Origin: a virus
Strand: one strand, 5' to 3'
Length of the DNA: 64,000 nucleotides
IMG/VR virus record: IMGVR_UViG_3300046787_000099
Span: 1 to 64,000 of that record
In this document: in pieces, positions 15,192 to 25,400 of the stretch
Position numbering within the stretch: position 1 is the first letter of the stretch
Layout of the letters: each line of letters begins with the position of its first letter
The notes under the pieces: model-generated
The model's input: the letters and a program-made list of their open reading frames with translations, nothing else
Database searches by the model: none
Told to the model about the DNA's origin: nothing
Translations under genes and position numbers: made by a program

Positions 15192-15656
15192 CTATACTTC
15201 CTCTGTAGGAGTGACCTCAGCTACTTCTTCAGCTTCTATTAACTTAAGAAATACATCATAGCGTCCTTCAGACTTAACATCCTTGATGTCTTCTAATGTA
15301 ACAACAGGATGTTCAATCTCTTTCTGTTCAGCTAGTAATGTATTGTACTCTTGAACAAACTGTCCGAACTTAGGATTGGATACAGTCTTAGCTTCATCTA
15401 AGAACGGTGCAATAAAGATGGCTCCATCTTTCTCTTCACCATATTTCTTGATAAGCTCATCACGTAATCCATCTACTACCTTCTTATCTGTAGAAATTGA
15501 ATCTACTAGTTTAGATAAACGATACTTGATAACTAGGTTGATGTTTTCTGACAACAATCCTTTAAGAGCAACTTCTCCAGTTTGCTGATTAGTTAAACCA
15601 CTGATCTCTGATTCCAGAGTAATGATTTCTGCAAGGGTTAATTTAGTCTTCTTCAT
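15192..15656 (-). CDS. Small helical phage protein, DUF1617-like
   Basis: A 154-residue acidic, mostly helical protein. I use the ATG at 15654-15656 (MKKTKLTLAEIITLESEISG) because it follows a promoter at 15675-15705; an upstream in-frame TTG would extend it by seven residues. The pattern KGLLSENINLVIKYRLSKL...RDELIKKYGEEKDG resembles DUF1617, a phage protein family of unknown role near tail genes. The C-terminus is Glu-rich. It stands next to the fibre fragment and small tail proteins. Confidence 0.6.
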   Translation of the reverse strand: MKKTKLTLAEIITLESEISGLTNQQTGEVALKGLLSENINLVIKYRLSKLVDSISTDKKVVDGLRDELIKKYGEEKDGAIFIAPFLDEAKTVSNPKFGQFVQEYNTLLAEQKEIEHPVVTLEDIKDVKSEGRYDVFLKLIEAEEVAEVTPTEEV

Positions 15657-15674
15657 TTTATGTTGATTTATTAG

Positions 15675-15705
15675 CAAATATAACTATAAAACTATTCAGG
15701 TGCAA
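15675..15705 (-). promoter_or_regulatory. Bacteroidota-type promoter inside the 3' end of the Thr-rich tail gene
   Basis: On the minus strand TTG at 15705-15703, 20 bases, TATATTTG at 15682-15675. The predicted transcript starts near 15668, about 12 bases ahead of the ATG at 15656. Confidence 0.6.
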
Positions 15706-16048
15706 CAGTTGTCGTAGTAGTGGTTGTACTAGGCTCTTCTGTTGTTGTGCTAGTTGTAGTTGTAGGTACTGGTGGAACATACTCTCCTGTAATAGTTAAG
15801 TTAAGTTGTTCTGCAATCCAATCCCATGCATAAGCATCTTGTGACCACTCAGCATAAGCTTCACCTGTCATAGATAAGTTACCTTGAGCAACTTGCATTC
15901 CTACATTACCATCTTCTGTTTCAGCAAACAAACCATACCAGAATGTAGCAGATGTATTCAATGTTACATTCACTGCATATGAGTTAAGGATAACTGCTTG
16001 TTGTACTACTCCGTTGTCCCATACTGGAACTGCTTCAATTGTTTTCAT
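15692..16048 (-). CDS. Small tail protein with poly-Thr C-terminus
   Basis: A 118-residue protein. Residues 1-90 form a beta-rich domain with VPVWDNGVVQQAVILNSY and an aromatic segment (YAEWSQDAYAWDWIAEQLNL). From about residue 92 it ends in a Pro/Thr linker with tracts of up to seven consecutive Thr and the recurrent VAP motif. The same linker type appears in the muzzle, head and fibre proteins of this window. No signal peptide; a virion position is likely from neighbours and composition. Specific role unknown. Confidence 0.6.
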   Translation of the reverse strand: MKTIEAVPVWDNGVVQQAVILNSYAVNVTLNTSATFWYGLFAETEDGNVGMQVAQGNLSMTGEAYAEWSQDAYAWDWIAEQLNLTITGEYVPPVPTTTTSTTTEEPSTTTTTTTVAPE

Positions 16049-16075
16049 ATTTTTTTATTTTAAAGTTACTAATAA

Positions 16076-16510
16076 TTATGGACAATATGTTTGTCCTGAC
16101 ACGATTTGTATTGATCCGTTATATCCTGCAGGTAATGTAGTTTGGTTAATTCCATTATAATAATAGAACACAGGGCTACCACTAGGTAATACATAACGTT
16201 GACCTGTACCTAATACAGGGTTTATCTTTGTCCAAGCAGCAGCACCACCAGAACAGTTATTAAGCTGATAGTATGTAGCTGCTACAGCAACTAGATTACT
16301 CTTAACAACCAATTGATTATCTGTCTTTCCTGATAAAGGAGATGTCTGAATATCTACTGTTGTTAATGCACCAAGCTTTGTCACCTCTCTATTGCTAGGT
16401 ATTCCAGGAGGTGGTATCAATCCAATCTGTATGAAGATGTTGTTGTTAACAGCATCCTGAAGATTAGCCCAGCTTACACACTGATTATTTGCTATTGTTG
16501 ACCAAGGCAT
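16076..16510 (-). CDS. Small beta-rich virion protein next to the long fibre
   Basis: A 144-residue protein whose stop lies 27 bases upstream of the next gene's ATG, and whose start is one base past the fibre stop. The sequence is beta-rich with Gly/Pro turns (IGLIPPPGIPSNREVTKLGA, GTGQRYVLPSGSPVFYYYNG) and a C-terminal Cys (SGQTYCP). No family recognised. Position directly after a long fibre is typical of tip or assembly proteins, but the sequence does not prove this. Confidence 0.55.
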   Translation of the reverse strand: MPWSTIANNQCVSWANLQDAVNNNIFIQIGLIPPPGIPSNREVTKLGALTTVDIQTSPLSGKTDNQLVVKSNLVAVAATYYQLNNCSGGAAAWTKINPVLGTGQRYVLPSGSPVFYYYNGINQTTLPAGYNGSIQIVSGQTYCP

Positions 16511-16511
16511 A

Positions 16512-19500
16512 TTATTTCAATTTAGCTTCTAACTCTTTTACTTTTTGTTCTAATAGTTGCACCTTAGCAACTAACACTTCACGATATGATAGACTTAACA
16601 AGCCATTATCATTGCTTGTTACAGCACTAGGTAATAACTCTTCTACATCCTGAGCATAATATCCAACCTCTTGCTTACCGTTCTTTACATACAACTTAGC
16701 TGTAACAGAATCAATATTCTTTACAATATAGTCATCTTGTATTAATGTCTTTATTGTCTTATCTGAACTTTCAAAGAATGATGTTGCCGTGACTGAATAA
16801 TTAAATGTTGCTGCTCCACTATTTGCAAAATTGAATACCTGTGTTCCTGTGCTAGGCACGTTTTCAGATGTTGCGTTTACCCATAAAACGAATTGACCTG
16901 ACCCACTATAATCATAACCTAAACCTGCATATTTTGTTGAATTTGAATTAAATACAAATACAGGGAATGTAGCAGTAATCATTGCCGTTCTATTCCATCC
17001 ACCTGTCATTGCGGTTCCACCAATTGCATGAATTGGTGCCTGTGGTGATGATGTACCAATACCAACAAAACCTGTTTGTGTAACATACAATTTGGTTGTA
17101 TTACCTGTTGTAATTCCAACCGCTTGATTTGCTCCATCAATAAAAACTGAACTATATTGAGAATATGAACTATTCCCCATTTGAATCCTTATTTTTCTTT
17201 TTGCGTCTGTGCTTGCTGTACCCTCTGCATAAAGACCACCTCCATCATTGAAAAATTGTAGATAATCAGATGTAACACCTAAATTAACAGGGCCACTTGC
17301 TAAAATTCTCATTCTTTCTATTGCAGTTCCGCTTGTACCTGTAAAGAATCTCGTATTATATCCAACAGGTGAAGATTTAATATCAAATTCGCCACCCTCC
17401 ATTGTAATAGTCGAACTTTCTGCAATTGAACTTCTTTCAATTACAATATCACCTTTAACGTGCAATTTTCCACTTGTTGATGTTGTTCCAATTCCAAAAT
17501 TACCTGCATCAGACATAAACATTCTTGTTGCATTATCTGCTGCATTGTTAAATCTTAATCCACTTGTTCCTGAATTTATCCACGTTGTATTTCCGCCAAC
17601 TGATCCAAAAATTTGATTTGATGGGCCATAAATATATCCATATGTGTTTGATCTACCAATATATATATTTCCGCCAAATTCAGCTTGACCGACTCCGCCA
17701 TCTAATACTATTTTTTCCGCTCCTGATGAATTATAAAAATACAACTGAACATTGTTTCCACCTGTTGTGTAAAATCCTGCTCCACGATTTCCTGCTGTAT
17801 TTGCAATATCTAGTCCAAATGATGATAAAGCATTACTTGTAAATCTACCCTTGCCAACAACATCTAATTTATATCCGGCATCTGTTGTGGTATTAATAAG
17901 CACATTTCCTGTACCCATTACATAAAACTTATTTGCAACAGTTAAATCAGCACTTGAACCATCTCCTCCTGTAATGTATAATCCAAATCTTGTTCCACCT
18001 GCATTACCATAACCAAAGTACATTTTATGTCCATTAGTCGCAGTATTATCCCAAGTGCTTAACCAATCAGAACCTGATTGATTTGAAGAAATAATAGATT
18101 GAGTTGCTGTAATACTGTTGTAAAATGTAGATGCTCCTGTAAATGAAAATGATGTTGCTATAAATGCCATCGAACGATATGCCGTTGCTGCATTATTAAT
18201 AGACTGAAAACCTACACCTGAACCATTATCATAAACATCTAAATTATTATTTGTACCTGTTCTAACTGTAAATATATTAGTTGCATAAGCTCCATTAACT
18301 CCTAATTTATTGTAAAATACTGCTGAACCTGAATTTAAGATATTAAAAAGCCTTGATGTATCTTCATAATTATTTATACCAAGTACTCCACCATTTGCTG
18401 TTGAACCACCTGTAAACAAAATATTACCATAAGCACCTGAATATAAAAATCTACTATAAGAACTACCATCAGGTTTTGTATAAATTACATCGCCAACTTT
18501 GCCAACATTTAACGCATTACCAACAGTAACTGATGATTGCGTTACAATTGTAGCATTATTTAAAATTTGCATTGCAACTGAACCTGTTCCATTTACATTG
18601 TCATTTGTTGCATTTACCCAAAATGTCATACAATTAGAATAATCATATCCAATTGCACCCCACTTTGTAGCGTTTGAATTAAAAATTAATGTAGGAAATT
18701 CAGCTTGTAATGTGACTGTCTTATTCCAACCACCTGTCATTATAGCACCACCATTAACGTGTAAAATTGTAGCAGGAGATGCTGTATTTATACCAACATT
18801 TGTTCCACTATCATAGATAATACTATTTCCAATCGTTGTGCTATTAGTAAACTTAGCTATGTAGTTTGTTGTACCAGAAATAGTTCCTGCACCACTTGTA
18901 CCACTGCTACCTGCTGCTCCATTTGCACCACTCGTGCCACTTGATCCATTAGCACCATTTGCTCCTGATGTTCCAGAGGAACCATTAGCACCGTTAGCAC
19001 CACTAGTTCCGCTAGATCCACTAGAAGCTGATGTACCACTTGAAGCACTTGTACCTGAACTTCCACTAGCACCTGCTGTTCCTGAGGAAGCAGAAGTTCC
19101 ACTACTGCCACTAGTTCCACTAGTACCAGAGCTTGCACTTGTTCCAGAGCTACCATCAGCTCCTGCTGTTCCACTACTTGCAGATGTGCCTGAAGAACCA
19201 TCAGCTCCACTTGTTCCTGAAGATCCATCTGTTCCAGTAGTACCAGATGTTCCAGTAGTTCCACTTGTTGCAGATGTACCACTGCTTCCTGACTCACCAC
19301 TAGAACCAGATGAACCATCTGATCCTGATGTAGCACTTGTACCAGACGTACCTGTAGTTCCAGAAGTTCCTGTTGTTCCTGATGTCCCCGATGTAGATGT
19401 TTCTCCTGAAGAGCCACTAGATCCTGAAGTTCCAGAACTTCCTGACGTACCAGATGTTCCAGCACTACCAGACGTAGCTGATGTACCAGAGGTTCCTGTA

Positions 19501-22304
19501 GATCCACTTGTACCACTAGTGCCTGAAGAAGCTGACGTACCACTTGTACCATCTGCACCTGATGTAGCAGACGTACCGCTAGATCCATCAGATCCAGAAG
19601 TTCCTGCTGTGCCAGAGGTTGCTGAACTTCCTGAGCTTCCACTTGTGCCAGATGATCCATCTGTACCTGATGTACCTGATTCTCCTGATGATCCGCTAGT
19701 ACCAGCTGTACCCGAAGAACCATCTGTTCCTGAGCTTCCTGATGTAGCTGATGTGCCAGAGCTACCAGAGGTACCTGAAGAACCATCACCACCCACAGCA
19801 CCAGAGATGTTTACATAGAAGAAAGAAGCTGTACCACCACCAACAACATCTGTAGGAGCATCAAATAACAATTCTCCCGTAGAAGCATTGTACGATACCA
19901 CCTCAGAGGTTTGATAGTTGTTACTATCTATTGCAATGATAATGTTTTGTCCAGGAGTGTAGGCTAAGTTTGTACCCACCATAAGACCACCTGATGTACC
20001 TAGTGTAAAGGTGGTGTTAGATGTAGTGGAGTATATATCTCCTGAAAACCCTGAAGATCCAGATGTTCCAGAACTCCCACTAGAACCACTTGTGCCAGCA
20101 GTTCCACTCGTTCCTGCCGAACCACTAGTTCCTGTTGTACCAGATGTACCTGAAGGTGCTTGGAATGTTGTTGTAGAGTATGAGTAATATGAATTACCTT
20201 CTGTATAGAATGTAAATGTTTGTGTATTGTTATATGTGTTCTCTATATAGAACTTAGCATATAAACGATCTGTAGGATCAACATCACCACCAGCCCAGAA
20301 AGCATCCACATATGCTTGCTGAGGATATCCTGTATCAGAAATAGGAGCAACACTAGTAGTGAATAATAATGTATCAACACCAAGAGCCGTGTGTTTGTAA
20401 ACCTCAATCCAGATAAGAGCTGTACCTTGAGGTCTATCACTTGTTCCATGTAAGAAGAAACTCCATAAACCTGCAGGAATACTCTCTACACCAGGCACTC
20501 CACCATCTGTAGCAAATACACCAAGCACTTGAGTTACACCAGAAGCAACAGTAAATGATGCTTCTTGTTGTACAGCAGTTGTAGGAATAGGACTCCACTC
20601 TTTGTATGTAGGAGTTCCAAATGCTGGATTAGTGTCATTAGATAGGTTGAAATAATACACCTGTCCACCAGAGATACCTGATGCACCACTTGAACCACTA
20701 GTTCCTGCTGTTGCAGAGCTTCCTGAAGTTCCTGAAGATCCATCAGTACCAGTTGTTCCCGATGAGCCACTTGTCCCACTTGATCCTGAACTACCTGCTG
20801 TACCAGATGATCCACTAGATCCTGATGTGCCACTAGAGCCATCAGTTCCTGACGAACCATTTGTACCACTAGAACCATCAGTACCCGATGATCCTGATGT
20901 ACCTGAACTAGCAGAAGTACCTGAGCTTCCAGACGTACCGCTACTTGCTGATGTACCACTTGAGCCTGAGCTCGCTGATGTACCAGAAGATGCAGAAGAA
21001 CCTGAAGAGCCTGACGTGCCTGAAGAACCATCTGTTCCAGATGATCCGTTAGTTCCTGATGAACCTGAAGAAGCACTTGTACCTGAGGAACCTGATGTTC
21101 CTGAAGAGGCAGACGTACCACTAGAACCACTAGATGCACTTGTACCTGAGCTTCCAGAAGAAGCAGATGTACCTGAACTAGCTGATGTTCCGCTAGAGCC
21201 ACTAGTGCCAGCAGTTCCTGATGTACCATTAGAACCATCTGTTCCATTTGTACCTGCTGTAGCAGAAGTTCCAGAAGATCCATTTGTTCCAGATGTACCA
21301 GAGCTTCCGTTAGTTCCTGAAGTTCCTGTTGTACCTGAAGTACCTGATGAACCATCTCCTCCTGATGCACCATCTAAGTTAACTGTCCATGATGAGTATG
21401 TACCAGATCCAACTGTTCTATTAGGAGCAGCAAATTGTAACTCTCCTGTTAATGAGTTATACGATATAACCTCACACTCTTGGAAGTTAGATGTATTATA
21501 AACAACAATAATTGATTGTGCAGGGCTGTATGCCAATGCTGTACCAATTGTTATTGTACCAGCATTACCTAATGTAAATGATGTTGTAGAAGTTGTTCTA
21601 TATCTATCTCCTGATAAACCGCTACTAGCAGAAGAACCAGATGATCCACTAGTACCTGAGGTACCTGTTGTACCTGTTGATCCATTAGTACCAGAACTCC
21701 CTGATGTGCCAGAAGTACCACGAGAACCTGAAGATCCCGATGTACCACTTGTTCCTGTAGAGCCTGATGTACCGTTTGATCCATTGTGACCAGATGTACC
21801 ATTGCTACCATTAGCACCATTGGTACCACTAGAGCCGCTTCTTCCTGATGTACCTGACGTACCCTTAGATCCAGAGATACCAGATGTACCTGTCGAACCA
21901 CTAGTACCTGAGGTACCAGCAGTGCCATAGAAATAACCTAATGTACCATCTCCTTTAACATATTGATTAGACGTTCCTCCTGTTGTACGGAATGCTAATG
22001 CTTCAATAGGTCCTTCAAGAGTTAACTTGTAGTTACCTGCAATCGTTGTATCCTTAATGAATGATCCACCTAACTCAACAGGCTGTCCTGTGCCTGATTG
22101 AACAATACCATTTTGGAATACATATCCTACATTGATCTCTTCAAACTTCTCATTGATTGATTGTAGAGCTTCTTGTAATGTATCGTTTGTATTGACACCA
22201 ATATATACCAAATTGCTTCCTTCATAGAAGACACAGTTTGCTGACAACACCACAGGACATGGAGCAGCAGAACAAATGGTAGGTGAAGTGGAAGTAACAT
22301 TCAT
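16512..22304 (-). CDS. Long collagen-like tail fibre with S74 self-cleaving chaperone domain
   Basis: A 1930-residue fibre. Residues about 1-70 are a Cys-containing attachment domain (CVFYEGSNLVYIGVNTNDTL). Four Gly-x-x collagen-like blocks made almost only of Gly, Thr, Ser, Ala and Asp lie at about 125-231, 310-541, 716-755 and 838-1138. Between them are two copies of a ~75-residue beta module (DRYRTTSTTSFTLGNAGTIT and DIYSTTSNTTFTLGTSGGLM). Residues about 1140-1830 are a stalk and head with repeats such as GNFGIGTTSTSGKL. The end is a peptidase S74 chaperone: SSDKTIK (Ser and Lys five apart), VGYYAQDVEELLPSAV, LSLSYREVLVAKVQLLE, then a coiled coil. S74 domains trimerise fibres and cleave themselves off. 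It likely recognises the host surface. Confidence 0.92.
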   Translation of the reverse strand: MNVTSTSPTICSAAPCPVVLSANCVFYEGSNLVYIGVNTNDTLQEALQSINEKFEEINVGYVFQNGIVQSGTGQPVELGGSFIKDTTIAGNYKLTLEGPIEALAFRTTGGTSNQYVKGDGTLGYFYGTAGTSGTSGSTGTSGISGSKGTSGTSGRSGSSGTNGANGSNGTSGHNGSNGTSGSTGTSGTSGSSGSRGTSGTSGSSGTNGSTGTTGTSGTSGSSGSSASSGLSGDRYRTTSTTSFTLGNAGTITIGTALAYSPAQSIIVVYNTSNFQECEVISYNSLTGELQFAAPNRTVGSGTYSSWTVNLDGASGGDGSSGTSGTTGTSGTNGSSGTSGTNGSSGTSATAGTNGTDGSNGTSGTAGTSGSSGTSASSGTSASSGSSGTSASSGSSGTSASSGTSGSSGTSASSGSSGTNGSSGTDGSSGTSGSSGSSASSGTSASSGSSGTSASSGTSGSSGTSASSGTSGSSGTDGSSGTNGSSGTDGSSGTSGSSGSSGTAGSSGSSGTSGSSGTTGTDGSSGTSGSSATAGTSGSSGASGISGGQVYYFNLSNDTNPAFGTPTYKEWSPIPTTAVQQEASFTVASGVTQVLGVFATDGGVPGVESIPAGLWSFFLHGTSDRPQGTALIWIEVYKHTALGVDTLLFTTSVAPISDTGYPQQAYVDAFWAGGDVDPTDRLYAKFYIENTYNNTQTFTFYTEGNSYYSYSTTTFQAPSGTSGTTGTSGSAGTSGTAGTSGSSGSSGTSGSSGFSGDIYSTTSNTTFTLGTSGGLMVGTNLAYTPGQNIIIAIDSNNYQTSEVVSYNASTGELLFDAPTDVVGGGTASFFYVNISGAVGGDGSSGTSGSSGTSATSGSSGTDGSSGTAGTSGSSGESGTSGTDGSSGTSGSSGSSATSGTAGTSGSDGSSGTSATSGADGTSGTSASSGTSGTSGSTGTSGTSATSGSAGTSGTSGSSGTSGSSGSSGETSTSGTSGTTGTSGTTGTSGTSATSGSDGSSGSSGESGSSGTSATSGTTGTSGTTGTDGSSGTSGADGSSGTSASSGTAGADGSSGTSASSGTSGTSGSSGTSASSGTAGASGSSGTSASSGTSASSGSSGTSGANGANGSSGTSGANGANGSSGTSGANGAAGSSGTSGAGTISGTTNYIAKFTNSTTIGNSIIYDSGTNVGINTASPATILHVNGGAIMTGGWNKTVTLQAEFPTLIFNSNATKWGAIGYDYSNCMTFWVNATNDNVNGTGSVAMQILNNATIVTQSSVTVGNALNVGKVGDVIYTKPDGSSYSRFLYSGAYGNILFTGGSTANGGVLGINNYEDTSRLFNILNSGSAVFYNKLGVNGAYATNIFTVRTGTNNNLDVYDNGSGVGFQSINNAATAYRSMAFIATSFSFTGASTFYNSITATQSIISSNQSGSDWLSTWDNTATNGHKMYFGYGNAGGTRFGLYITGGDGSSADLTVANKFYVMGTGNVLINTTTDAGYKLDVVGKGRFTSNALSSFGLDIANTAGNRGAGFYTTGGNNVQLYFYNSSGAEKIVLDGGVGQAEFGGNIYIGRSNTYGYIYGPSNQIFGSVGGNTTWINSGTSGLRFNNAADNATRMFMSDAGNFGIGTTSTSGKLHVKGDIVIERSSIAESSTITMEGGEFDIKSSPVGYNTRFFTGTSGTAIERMRILASGPVNLGVTSDYLQFFNDGGGLYAEGTASTDAKRKIRIQMGNSSYSQYSSVFIDGANQAVGITTGNTTKLYVTQTGFVGIGTSSPQAPIHAIGGTAMTGGWNRTAMITATFPVFVFNSNSTKYAGLGYDYSGSGQFVLWVNATSENVPSTGTQVFNFANSGAATFNYSVTATSFFESSDKTIKTLIQDDYIVKNIDSVTAKLYVKNGKQEVGYYAQDVEELLPSAVTSNDNGLLSLSYREVLVAKVQLLEQKVKELEAKLK
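18885..21930 (-). repeat. Collagen-like Gly-Thr-Ser-Gly triplet repeats in the fibre gene
   Basis: Four arrays of nine-base repeats encode Gly-x-x triplets, mostly GTS, GSS and GAS. They are at about 21615-21930, 20690-21375, 20045-20155 and 18885-19800. They are separated by duplicated beta modules at about 21375-21610 and 19800-20045 and a unique domain. Repeats are diverged at third codon positions. They create spurious long Pro/Leu-rich open frames on the opposite strand that are not genes. Confidence 0.95.
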
Positions 22305-22409
22305 TATAGACAGGAATTAAAAGTCATGGAGATTTTAAATAGTAACAAAAATAGAAAATTATTCTATTGATTTTGTCCTATAAACAAACTATGCTACATA
22401 ATATAGCAA

Positions 22410-25400
22410 TTAGCGATTGCTTTCTTTATTGATTGTTACATCAAATTCTTTAGCAAATTCGCTGTTCAAAATAGATAGATATGTTACAACAGATTTGGTA
22501 ACAGGAAGCATCTTCATAGCATACTTGATAGGCTGAGCTTTCTTACGAACATCATCATAACTTGTCTTAGGATCTGTATCCATTCCTGTTATTTGCATCA
22601 TGGAGTGCTTAGTAAATTTACTAATGTCTCCAGCAATACCCATAGCTGGAAACATACCACCATTCAACAGGTTCTGGAACTCAGCAGGATTGTAGAAGAA
22701 CATAAGCTCACCTACAAACTTATCCATAACTCTCAATGTATAACGATGGAAGTTCTTACTAGCTTTATCATCGTCATCATCTGGAGCAGTGAAGCCTAAT
22801 GCAAACATCATACCCATCAATGATCCTAATATGGCAAGTTCTTTCAACTGATTACGTAGATTGATTCTAATCATATCTATGAAATCTTCTCTAGACATGT
22901 TCAAAGGTTCACCAGTTTCTTCCTCATACTTAGCAGCAAAGTCTTGGTAGTATCTATCCAAAGCCTCGATACCAGCATCATTCATCTTCATGATGTTTAG
23001 AATATCATTTGACTTGTTCTCAATAGAAGATGCAAGTACATATCCTAGTAAACGAACTCTACCAATATCATATTTCTCACCAGAGATGGTGCTGATTAAA
23101 TCTCCTGTATCAGGATCAATCTCCTCATTGATGATTGTAGAGAAGTCATCACTCACCTTTCTGAACTCAGAGAAACGTGTATCAGCTAGTTTAGGAATCC
23201 AGTTCTTAAACACCATCATAGACTTAGTCCAGATAGACATAGACATTCTGTTCACATCACTGTCTGACATACCACCAGTAGCATTTCTTGAGATACGTCT
23301 AGATAAGTTTGTCAATCGTTGAAGCTCAGCTCTGTTGCTTAAATCTAATCCAGGGATTACAAGCTGACCATCCTCTAGCTTTCTTGTAACAGAGACAGCA
23401 CGTGTAGCCTTTAACTCCTCAATCTCTTTTTCAATAGCTTCCTTAGAGTTTCTATACTCAGCTGCTGAGTTGTATCTGTTCTTATACTTAGCTTTTACAA
23501 ACTCATTGATGTTAACTAGTCTACCATCCTCTACCATTGTGTTTTGTAACAATGTTAAGAACACAGACTTCTCGATAACCTGCTCAGGATATCTCATGAA
23601 CACCATAAGGATATCACCAAGGTTGTTACGAGTAAGCTTAGACATACCAGCTTTATTGAATTCTTCATAAGCAGGATCATCCTTTAGAGGCATAAATGTA
23701 TTCACCAATTGGATGAATATTTCTTTATCCTCATTGTTCTGGAAGTCTTGCTTAATTATCTTAGCTTCGTTCTTAGCAAACTCTCTGGTTTTGAAGTAGT
23801 TACCAGACTGTGCAGCCATCTGTACGTTACCGCCAAAAGCATTGACAGCACCTGAGATGAACTCAAATCCTAATGTCTTTAGTTGGAATCCTCTGTTAGC
23901 AGCATCAATTGTTTTCATCAATGATGTAGCAGTTGGATTCTCATTCTCTTTCCACACCTCTTTACCAGCTAGTGCATTAACTCCTTTCTTAACAAAGTTA
24001 ACTACCTTACCAACATTCAGAGGAGTGTCACTATCAGACAATACATACTTTTGATCGTAAAGAAGAACACGTAAGAAGTCATCATACATCTTTGTATTCT
24101 CTTCATTACCTGGAAGTTCTTCTAACTTGTTATCACCCTTCTTAACAACGTTACCTATTCTTGTAGTGTTTAAGTGTCCCTTGAACTCTTCAATAGTCTT
24201 GACAAGTTTCAATTGTCCTTCTACATCAGATAGGTACTTATACTTATTCACTTGCTGTAAATAAAGAATCATGTTCTTGAACAAGTCTTCACTTACCTGT
24301 GAGTAGTCGTTTGGATTCTCAGAGTCTTTAACAAAGTCTCTAGTGTAATACTTAGGGATGCTATTCTCTAGCTCTCCTGTCACCTCATTAATCTCACCAT
24401 AGCCAACATCATCAGGATTGATCTGTAAGCTATCATAGAAGTTAGACATGACAGATAACTTGTTATCCCATACCAACTGCTCAGCCATAGTCTTTCTAAT
24501 GAATGGCAAGAAGGTAGATGCTACTTGATTTTGAATGTATCCAGCATCCTTAGCTTTAGTATTAATCTTAGTGATGAAATTGTATAGAGCTAGTAAGTCT
24601 TCATCCTTCTCAATAGCTTTGTATTGATCAGAGAACCATTTGTCTTGAGGATGTCTCTTAAGAATGTAGTTATTGAAACCATCAAACTTAGGATTGTCAA
24701 TATCAAGTTCTTGCTTAGCTTTCTCAACTAATGCTTTCTTAGTTTGCTCAACCTCCTCATCTGTACCAGCATAGTTGTTGTTATTGATACGTGCAATACG
24801 TTTCTCAAGAAGAGCATTAGCTTCTTTCTTGTAGGCTTCAATATCAACATTGTTTTGCAACCAGTCCATATCCCCACCCTTAGCAGCTTTCTCTGACAAC
24901 TCATCATAGAACTTCTTAGAGTACTTATAGATAAGTTGGTTAGAAAGTTTACCCTCGGTGTCTTTCTGATATAACTGTTGCACTAGCTTTCTAAGATCTC
25001 CACCACGTTCAGCAAGCTTAGTTCTAATAGCCATTAACTCTTGCACCTCAGCAAATGAATCTTCTGATGCTCTACCTTGTGCAGCTCTAGTTAACTTATA
25101 CAATACTTGTAACGCACGTAATGGTAAATCAGATACACCTCTGAACAATGATCCAAGTCCTTTTACTACAGCCTCAGCCTTTGTAAGACCAGCAACTAAG
25201 TTCTTCTCACCAATATGTTTGTCAGCAAACTTCTCAGCTGCTTTGATAATAGTATTCTTAGACTTAAAGATGCTATCAGACTCAGCACGTAAGTCATCTA
25301 ATATCTTCTTTCTCTCAGCAATCTCTGCTTTCTCCTCATCACTAGTAGCCTCCTCTTCCATCTCTGGAGTGTAGATAAGATCATCAATCTCTCTAGAGAT

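Noticed and set aside
18934-21501. Long plus-strand Pro/Leu/Val-rich open frames opposite the fibre shaft (294 and 224 residues)
   Set aside because: They are the reverse reading of the Gly-Thr-Ser triplet repeats, have periodic composition without any domain and lack a promoter; the minus-strand fibre is clearly the gene.
18857-21928. Leu/Val/Gln-rich minus-strand open frames within the fibre gene
   Set aside because: Alternate-frame readings of the same repeats with artificial composition and no independent start signals.
22346-22353. TATTTTTG (minus) as a promoter for the fibre or upstream genes in the 105-base gap
   Set aside because: It lacks a matching -33 element; the gap 22305-22409 otherwise shows nothing I can support.
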